From Impatiens glandulifera (taxonomy: Eukaryota; Streptophyta; Magnoliopsida; Ericales; Balsaminaceae): DNA of 64,000 nucleotides. The notes below the pieces were generated by a model. The model worked only from the letters and a program-made list of their open reading frames with translations, searched no databases and was not told where the DNA came from. Location of the stretch: NCBI RefSeq assembly GCF_907164915.1, contig NC_061866.1, positions 24,135,905-24,199,904 on the forward strand. Direction: 5' to 3'. A program made the position numbers and the translations under genes. Within the stretch, counting starts at the first letter, position 1. Each line of letters starts with the position of its first letter. This document shows, piece by piece, positions 57,086 through 64,000 of the stretch.

Positions 57086-57900
57086 TACTCTTGCTCCACT
57101 TTCTAGTAAAGATTAGTACGATAGATATATGCAACAAACCAACAAATCCCACGTAAGAGAATGTCCCTCATATTACTTGTTTTGCAGGTACATCCCTGGT
57201 GGAATATTCGGAGCACTACTAGTTGGCGTACGGCCACGATCCTTGCGCTCAGAACCTACTGTGTACAATGGAGGCTTTCCAATGGAAGAGTGCAACGTAT
57301 CATTCTAAAGATTCGACCGTTAGTCTCTGCTTAGTATTTATCAAATCTCAAGGACAATAGACAAACGACGGAAACTGACCTGCTAATCTACAATCTCTCG
57401 ATCATCTTTCTTGCTAAATCATAGAGAGAGAAATCAAGCCTTTGAACATTCAAACTGTGAAGCTACTTTCTTGATTGTACTGTGTGTGAATCAAGAGAGA
57501 GCAAAAATACCATTAGTTGAGTGATATTCTTCATCTTGTAAATTGAACAGAGTGTGTTATGTTCAATAGTGAGCTAAGTGTGTGCAAACTGTATTTGATT
57601 CTAATCATATTATAGTGATTCTTTTCGGTGGTTGGAAGAAGGGGTGACGTAGGAGAGTTTCTTCGTACATCCATAAACAAACTGTTGTGTTCTTTCATCT
57701 CTATCATCTTTTCATTCTTCATCTTGAGCTTTAAACTCAAGTAAACAATTCCGCCTTGATTCTGTTTCAAGTGTTTGCAAGGGTTTGCGTAGAATAGAAA
57801 ATGAATTAAATCCCTAACAAGATTTCTTTCAAAACGTTTTTCATAAGCCTTCATCAATAGCCAGACCCCCGTCTCTATCGATAAAGCTGATCCTATCAAT

Positions 57901-57912
57901 TGGTATCCGAGC
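57901..57912 (+). other. Primer binding site, initiator-Met tRNA, one mismatch
   Basis: TGGTATCCGAGC just after the LTR, with C in place of A at the eighth base of the standard site. Confidence 0.85.
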
Positions 57913-57947
57913 CCTGTTTCTATTCTCAAGCATCAAGAACCTGAAGC

Positions 57948-59127
57948 ATGTCTATCATCAATAAAATTCCTATTCTGTCAAGGGACAAATACGAATATTG
58001 GATGATGAGAATGCAAGCTCACTTGGCTTCTCTTGATTGTGATATGTGGAGCGTCATTACTGATGGCCCCATAAAGATTTTGAAGCCAAGGAGTGAGTGG
58101 ATTACTAGAGATAAGATGACCAACAACCTGGATAATGTTGCTAGAAACATTTTGTATGAGTCGATCATTATGAACGTGTTCTATGAAATCAAGTCATGTT
58201 CCTCTATTAAAGAGATATGGGATAAGCTTAATCTGATCTACGACAGAAGTATTCAAGCAAAGAAGGACCATAAAGCGTTAGTGTGAAATGAAAACAAATC
58301 CAGATGGGTCAATAACGATTCAGAGGAGTCTCCTACTGAAAAAGAGAATGAAGCTGTTACATGTTTGATGGCAGATGACCAATACAAGGTAAATGATATC
58401 TCTGCACCAGAATTTACAAATGAGGAATTAACTAATGCACTCAATGAAATGGCCATTGAGTATAAGAAGTTAACTAACTCTTTTTATGAAATGAAAGTTA
58501 AATATGAATCAACTGTTCTTTCTTCCAACAAACAATCTGAATCAAACATTTTTTACGAAAACATAGCAGAGATCTCATCTGAGAATGAGATGTTCATAGA
58601 ACAGATTCAAACTCTTTCATCTGAAAACAAGAGATTAAACCATATAGTCAGTGCATGGAAAAGGTCTGGAGAAGCTGTCAAATATCAAATCAGTATGTTA
58701 AAACCTGCTGAATCTAGATCCGGATTGGGATTTGACAGCAATGACCCTAACCTGTCTTGCAAAAAGTCAAACTCAACAACTGACAAGTTTAAGCCAATAA
58801 GCTTTGTCATAGGGAGTCTGACTGACACTGAATCTGATCCAATTCATGAAGAAGTAGCTTTAAAAAATGAAATAATTTATGTTCCGCCGACTGTTAGCTG
58901 GCTTAAGAATAAGCTAGAAGCAACTAACAAGTCTGGCATTCTAAAACCTGACTCTAAGTCAAGGAGTTTGAAAAGAAAGTTTTCTTCAAAAACTAAGGGA
59001 TCAATGGCTAGCATGAAGTCATCTACTAAGTCAAAATTCTATGTATTAATCACAACACAAAATGGGAAATCCATCAGAATAACTCAAATATGGTTTCCTA
59101 AGGGACTGATTGACCGAGGACCCAATT
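57948..59127 (+). pseudogene. Gag of element 3 with internal deletion
   Basis: From ATG 57,948 the UBN2 N-terminus reads LSRDKYEYWMMRMQAHLASL through SCSSIKEIWDKLNLIYD and stops at TGA 58,284-58,286. The next frame (58,365 onward) is already the post-knuckle coiled-coil region (FTNEELTNALNEMAIEYKKL, SSENKRLNHIVSAW, YVPPTVSWLKNK) and ends at a TGA at 59,127. The central part of Gag, including the whole CCHC knuckle seen in element 1 (about 17,600-17,100) and the composite element (about 38,650-38,100), is missing. Such a Gag could not bind RNA through a knuckle. Confidence 0.8.
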
Positions 59128-59164
59128 GAAAGTGGGTACCAAAAGATTGTAAATATTTATTTAT

Positions 59165-62100
59165 GTAGGTACAAATAAATGAAGGGCTGGATGAATCTGT
59201 ATGGTATCTAGATTGTGGATGTTCCATGCATATGATAGGAAACAGACGGCTTGTCACTGATATATCCGATTGCTCTGGATCTCAGATCACGTTTGGGTAC
59301 AACAAGAAGGGTAAGACCATGGGTAAGGGTAAGATTATCCATGGTAACCTAACTATTAATGACGTGCTGCTTGTTGACAATCTGAGTTATAATTTGATCA
59401 GCATTAGTCAATTATGTGATAAATGTTTGTCAATAGATTTTCAAACTCATGCATGTCTAGTTAAAGACCAAGATGGAAACACTTTATTGACTGGAAGTAG
59501 AGTAGGAAACTCATACAAAATGAATTGGAAAAAAGAGTCTTCGGATCCTATGTGCATGATTGCCAAGAATGACCAGAAATGGTTATGGCATAAACGTTTG
59601 AATCATTTAAATTTCAAGACAATCAACAACATTTATTCAAACAATTTAGTTATTGGTTTGCCCAAACTTCAGTTTTCAAAGGACAAGATATGCATTGTTT
59701 GCCAGTTAGGTAAACAGGGCAGATCATCGTTCAAAAGTAAAGGGAAATCACAATCCAGCCGTTGCCTAGAACTTTTACATATGGATTTGTTTGGTCCAAT
59801 TCCTGTAAAGAGTATAGGAGGAATGAGATTTGACCTAATTGTTATTGATGATTTCTCTCGAATTACATGGGTTGCATTTTTACCATCAAAAGATAAAACT
59901 GTTGAAAACTTGATTAGAATATTTAAAGGAATTCAAAATCAGAAATCTTTAAATATTACGTGCATTAGAAGTGATCAGGGAACTAAGTTCACTAAAAGAT
60001 ACTTATCATCTTATCTCGAGGAGACTGGAGTTAGAGACGAGTTGTCTAGTGCTAGAACTCCACAGCAAAACGGCATTGCTGAAAGAAGAGTGAGAACTCT
60101 GAAGGAAGCAGCGAGATCTATCCTAGCTGAATCAGACGTACCTCAGAGGTTCTAGGCGGAAGCCATAAGTACTTCTTTCTATACACAAAATCGGTCAATA
60201 ATTAACAAACGTTTTGATAAATCTCCCTATGAACTGTACTATGGGAGAATTCCCACATTTTCTTATTTTAAGATATCTGGGTGTAAATATTTTATCCATA
60301 ACAATGGAAAGGTTTATCTGACCGCTTTTGATGCTAAAGCAGATGAGGGATTCATGTTGGGATACTCGCCAGTAAGCAAGACTTATAGAGTATACAACAA
60401 AAGAAAACAGATTATTGAGGAAACCCTCCATGTAGTTTTTGATGAGCCTGTTGAGAGCAAATCCATTGAATCCATTGATCTTGTTGACAGACTAAAAGCG
60501 ACTAGTCTTGAGTCTGTAAGTGAAGAAGAAGAAACTCTGGACAAGCAGATTGCCCTATCTGATCTAGTGGCTGATCCGATTGAAGTTCAACCAGACGTAC
60601 AAAATCCTGTTCAACAAGAAGTTGAGAGTTTAGACATCGCAGAGTCACCAGTTCAGATGACCAATCCCCTTGGATCCAACTTCAGATGGAATAGAAATCA
60701 TCCACCAAAACTGTTATTGGAAATCCTTTTTCTCCTCGAAGGACAAGCCGTCAACTGATGGATGAAATGGCCAACTCCGTATTAATTTCTCAGATCGAAC
60801 CTAAGAAAATTGGTGAAGTTGTAGTTGATCCAGATTGGATCAATTCTATGCAAAAGGAGTTAAACCAATTTGTGAGAAATAAAGTGTGGTATCTTATTCC
60901 TAGACCAACTAATAAGTCAGTTATAGGAACAAGACGGGTCTTTAGAAACAATCTTAGCGAAGTTGGTTTAGTCATTAGAAACAAAGCTCGTTTAGTTGCT
61001 CAAGTATACAGACAAGAGGAAGGTATTGACTTTGATGAGTCTTTTACACTGGTTGCAAGACTAGAGGTAATTAGAATCTTCTTAGCATATGCATCATTTA
61101 AGAACTTTAAGGTTTTACAAATGTATGTGAAAAGTGCATTTCTAAATGGAAAATTAAGTGAAGAAGTATATGTTGAGCAACCCCTTAGATTCGTATATCA
61201 TGTGTTACCTAATCATGTTTATAAGCTTGATAAAGCATTGTATGGTCTGAAACAAGCTCCTAGAGCTTGGTACGACACATTAACTGAATTCTTGTTTGAT
61301 CATGATTTTGTTATTGGAACTGTGGATAAAACCTTGTTTAGATTTACTAAAAATTCTCACATCCTACTTGTTCAAATATATGTTGATGACATAATTTTTT
61401 GTTCAACTAACCCCAAAATATGTGAGAAGTTTGTTAAGCTGATGCAGGACAGATTTGAAATAAGCATGATGGGAGAATTGACATTCTTCCTTGGGCTTCA
61501 AGTCCGTCAATTAGAAAACGGAACCCTTATCAACAAAGTCAATTACACCAAGGAACTACTAAAGAAGTTTGGTTTAGAGAACTGTTCCACAACAGCTACT
61601 CCTATGAGCTATTCTAGTAAACTGGATAAAGATGAAGGTGGCCAAAGTGTCGATGTAACAACATATAGAGGACTCATCGGATCCTTGTTATATGTAACTT
61701 CTATCATGCTAGACATTCATTTTGTTGTTTGTGTTTTTGGCAGATTTCAGGCTGATCCTAAACTCTCTCACTTTACCGCTGCTAAACGTAGTCTTAAATA
61801 CTTAAAGGGAACTCAAAATGTGGAACTGTGGTATCCGAAGGATTCCAGTTTCAATTTAATTAGTTTCTCAAATGCAGATTATGCATGGTGCAAAATTGAT
61901 AGAAAAAGCGCAAGTGGAACTTGTCAGTTACTTGGAGATCGTCTAATCTCATGGTTCAGCAAGAAGCAGACGTAAGTCGCCACGTCTACAGTTGAAGTAG
62001 AGTATCTTGCAGCTGGCAGTTGTTGCTCTCAAGTTCTGTGGATTCAACAACAGCTCAGGGACTATGGGATTGAGGCTGATGAATCTCTAATTTTCTGCGA

Positions 62101-62323
62101 CAATACGAGTGCTATCGCAATCACATACAATCCAGTTCTGCATTCTCAGACAAAGCATATTAAAATAAGGCATCACTTCATCCGAGAACACGTGAATTAG
62201 AAGCAGATTCGTCTTGAACATGTTTCTACAGATCAACAAACTATAAACATTTTCACGAAACCCCTACCGGAAGCTAAGTTTTCTCACTTTAGAAACATGC
62301 TAGGTCTTGTTGATCTTGATTGA
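59165..62323 (+). pseudogene. Pol of element 3: protease, integrase, reverse transcriptase, RNase H
   Basis: The protease site reads WYLDCGCSMHM, so the catalytic Asp-Ser-Gly is Asp-Cys-Gly (59,211-59,219). Integrase has WHKRLNHLN and CIVCQLGK zinc ligands, HMDLFGP, IRSDQGTKF and TPQQNGIAERR; a Trp codon after VPQRF is now TAG (60,153-60,155). A frame shift of one base lies at about 60,711. Reverse transcriptase has [11 protein letters not shown], with Tyr (61,124-61,126) for the catalytic Asp, and an intact IYVDDIIF. RNase H runs past stops at 61,973 and 62,198 and ends at TGA 62,321. Length and order are normal for SIRE-type copia. The copy is inactive. Confidence 0.9.
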
Positions 62324-62340
62324 TGTGATTAAGTGCATAA

Positions 62341-62355
62341 ATTGAGGGGGAACGT
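62341..62355 (+). other. Polypurine-tract-like site right after pol
   Basis: ATTGAGGGGGAACG lies about 20 bases after the pol stop, the place and sequence of the polypurine tract in copia elements without a third ORF. Here ORF3 follows instead of an LTR. Confidence 0.6.
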
Positions 62356-63085
62356 ATTGTTCAAAATGCAACTAAACAGACATGAAAGACAGAGGTCTTA
62401 ATTCATCCTAAGGATTCAGGGTTTGAGAAACACAGCTACTTAGACGTACGTCTACTCTAGCAGTTTAATCTTCCTTTGGAATCACTGTCTTGGTTATATT
62501 AACCTGCATGGTTAGACAAATACGTCTAAAAGACGTTAGACGTTTTTACGTCATGAGCAAGAGGATGCTCACGTCTAACCAGACACGCGTGTCGCACATG
62601 GTGTTATTGCACAATTAGACGTATACGTCTAATAGACTGATTTTCAAAAGGAAGTTGAAAATATGAAAAGGAGAATAAACGTCCAACTACTTGTGTAATT
62701 AGACCCTTCATCTTCTGGCTATTTGGACAATTGTTCTTTGCTTATGTTTCTGCTCAAGTGCATTTTCCCGCCGAAAATCAAATCAGTCATTCCTCAAAAG
62801 AATTGAAGACACGTGTCTCTCAATATATAAGGAATGACTAATATTTCTGACAACTTTTGCTTGTACATTTAGTATTAACTGTTCGGTTTCATGCTAATAT
62901 TAAATGCTGCATTTATTGGGAATAGACCTTTGAGTTCTTGACGGTAGGAGTAATCATTAGATATTCTCTACATGATTAGACCTTGATATTTATTGAATTA
63001 TTCATTCTAAAGATAAGAGTTCTTTGAAATCCATCTCTCTCTCTCTCGAATTCGAATCGACTAAGCTATTTTTTATCAAGTCGAA
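62356..63085. other. Non-coding stretch between pol and ORF3 with TTAGAC motifs
   Basis: TTAGACG/CGTCTAA units occur at about 62,438-62,455, 62,510-62,580, 62,615-62,635 and 62,698. The block GACGTTTTTACGTC with GAGGATGCTCACGTCTAA matches the inverted block at 15,800-15,850 of element 1. A pyrimidine-rich leader (TCTCTCTCTCTC near 63,035) lies just before the ORF3 start. Confidence 0.75.
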
Positions 63086-63868
63086 ATGTCTCTCTTCCGT
63101 CCAAAATCGATTCAAGTGGATTTTAAATTCGTATCCACGCTAAAATCCCCTGGCATGCACAAAATGTTTGAATCTCTGAAAGCCTCTGGGCTAAGAAAGT
63201 TCCTCACCCCTCATGAATTCTATCACGAACAGGTTGTCCGTGAATTCTTCAAAACTGTGGGCTTTTATCAGGACAAAATCGTTGCTGGGATTGTCATGGG
63301 CCAAATGATTTGCATATCCGAAGAGTCATTCGGTATGTTCTTTCAACTTCCCTCCGCAGGTATTCAGGAATTTCCTCGATCTCCTCCTGAAATCATGTTT
63401 ACTATGATAAAAGTCTTCTCTGATTCTCCTCAAATGGACATCTATGAGAAGAAAAATCTTCTGAAAGATGAATTTGCTCTTTTAAGTGAAATCATCTCTA
63501 AATCTCTTCTCGCCAAAAAATCTTCATACCACTTTTGTTCCAAAGTATTCGAGATAATGGTGTCTATCACAAGGGGTGTGCCAGTCAATTGGACAAGCTT
63601 CCTCTTCGGAAATATGGTCAGAATGGTTGTTGCCCGGAAAACGATCTTTAGTTTTGACGGTCCTTTCAGTGCCTACCTCTGTTTTCTTCTGGATCAATTG
63701 GGTAAAAGTTTTCATCTTCCCTCAAAAATTATGAACAATCAGAAGGTTGTGGAATACGTTCTTAGGGTGAAGAAGCTTAAGACCAAGAAAAGAAAGAGAG
63801 ATGTCTCTAACCCTCCTCTAACCGCAGTCTTAGAGACCTCCTACATTGAAGATCATCCTTTCAAGTGA
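63086..63868 (+). CDS. ORF3 (envelope-like) of element 3, undisrupted 260 codons
   Basis: An uninterrupted frame from ATG to TGA. Blocks IQVDFKFVSTL, GLRKFLTPHEFYHEQVVREF and FFQLPSAG match the first domain of the element 1 ORF3; ITRGVPVNW matches its ISKGIQVNW. The C-terminus has a basic cluster, KKLKTKKRKRD, resembling a nuclear localisation signal. No signal peptide or membrane span is apparent. Family A ORF3 in element 1 continues for several hundred codons more, so this is either a short form natural to the subfamily or a copy cut by an early stop. It is the only long intact frame of this element, although pol is full of breaks. Confidence 0.7.
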   Translation: MSLFRPKSIQVDFKFVSTLKSPGMHKMFESLKASGLRKFLTPHEFYHEQVVREFFKTVGFYQDKIVAGIVMGQMICISEESFGMFFQLPSAGIQEFPRSPPEIMFTMIKVFSDSPQMDIYEKKNLLKDEFALLSEIISKSLLAKKSSYHFCSKVFEIMVSITRGVPVNWTSFLFGNMVRMVVARKTIFSFDGPFSAYLCFLLDQLGKSFHLPSKIMNNQKVVEYVLRVKKLKTKKRKRDVSNPPLTAVLETSYIEDHPFK

Positions 63869-64000
63869 TAAGATTAGGAAGAAGGAGAAGAAGAAGATTA
63901 GAATAGATATCATTTTCATTTAAGATGAAATTTTTTGGATCTTTTGATGATGTTTATGCTGTGAAATTATTTTGGTCATTTTGAACAATGTTTTATGTGT
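63869..64000. other. Sequence after ORF3 at the window end
   Basis: A purine-rich GAAGAAGGAGAAGAAGAAG run follows the stop, then AT-rich sequence. The window ends before any polypurine tract or LTR can be placed. Confidence 0.5.

Larger units (their letters stand above)
55940..57898 (+). repeat. Element 3 5' LTR (family A variant), about 1,959 bp
   Basis: Starts TGTGTTGAAATAGTTTGAC and ends GATCCTATCA. The start is less similar to the other family A LTRs (their TGTTGGGTCAAATT is changed), so this is a subfamily. The array covers about 56,049-57,022. Without it, the LTR is about 985 bp. Confidence 0.85.
55940..64000 (+). mobile_element. Element 3: SIRE-type Ty1/copia retrotransposon (family A), cut by the window end
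   Basis: In order: a family A LTR, tRNA-Met primer site, gag, protease, integrase, reverse transcriptase, RNase H, a non-coding stretch, and ORF3. The 3' LTR lies beyond the window. It sits inside an older copia gag. The last five bases before it are AGTTA, which would be the expected duplication at the unseen right end. Confidence 0.9.

Noticed and set aside
1..64000. tRNA, rRNA or other structured RNA genes
   Set aside because: No B-box-like GTTCGAATCC or rRNA core sequence was found by eye; tRNAscan-SE would settle it.

Overview
This window is plant nuclear DNA: AT-rich, eukaryotic, dense in transposable elements, with no ordinary host gene that I can recognise. The repeat families (SIRE-type Ty1/copia elements primed by initiator-Met tRNA, a CACTA element with a Ptta/En/Spm-type protein, a two-gene PIF/Harbinger element, Tat-type Ty3/gypsy and LINE-like debris) point to a flowering plant, probably a eudicot. 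I cannot name the species.

Layout. 1-2,542: AT-rich spacer. 2,546-6,857: degraded PIF/Harbinger transposon (minus), transposase plus Myb/SANT-like gene, with TAA on both sides. 7,317-8,330: LINE ORF1-like debris (minus). 9,753-19,837: complete SIRE-type element (minus, family A), with two LTRs, matching AAATG target duplications, primer site, gag and a long third ORF, but no pol. 19,964-26,685: CACTA element flanked by GGA on both sides, carrying a ~154-bp tandem array and a broken Transposase_24-type gene. 26,686-33,540: spacer, a GACCGA-rich repeat and Ty3/gypsy Tat-type gag debris. 33,545-40,197: composite SIRE-type element (minus); its left end (short family A LTR, ORF3 tail) and right end (gag-pol, family B LTR) come from different families and join at an 8-base microhomology. 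40,198-43,268: plus-strand family B remnant (ORF3 tail and LTR). 45,382-48,112: solo family A LTR with AATTC duplications, inserted into an older reading frame. 49,375-55,939: spacer with two remnants of another copia family. 55,940 to the window end: plus-strand family A element with LTR, gag, pol and ORF3, inserted into the gag of one of those remnants.

The main signal is the family A LTR. Each copy carries a large array of short inverted repeats (TTAGAC, about five bases, GTCTAA) organised in places into ~109-110-bp higher-order units. In the four long copies the LTRs are 2,000, 1,757, 2,731 and 1,959 bp, but once the array is subtracted all are about 980-993 bp. The LTR is therefore a constant frame around an expanding and contracting palindrome array. 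The same motif recurs inside two of the elements, in the untranslated stretch just upstream of the third ORF. That is compatible with a shared regulatory module for the LTR and ORF3, but this is inference.

All lengths and boundaries were read by eye from the sequence. No alignment or database search was run, and family assignments rest on recognised motifs.
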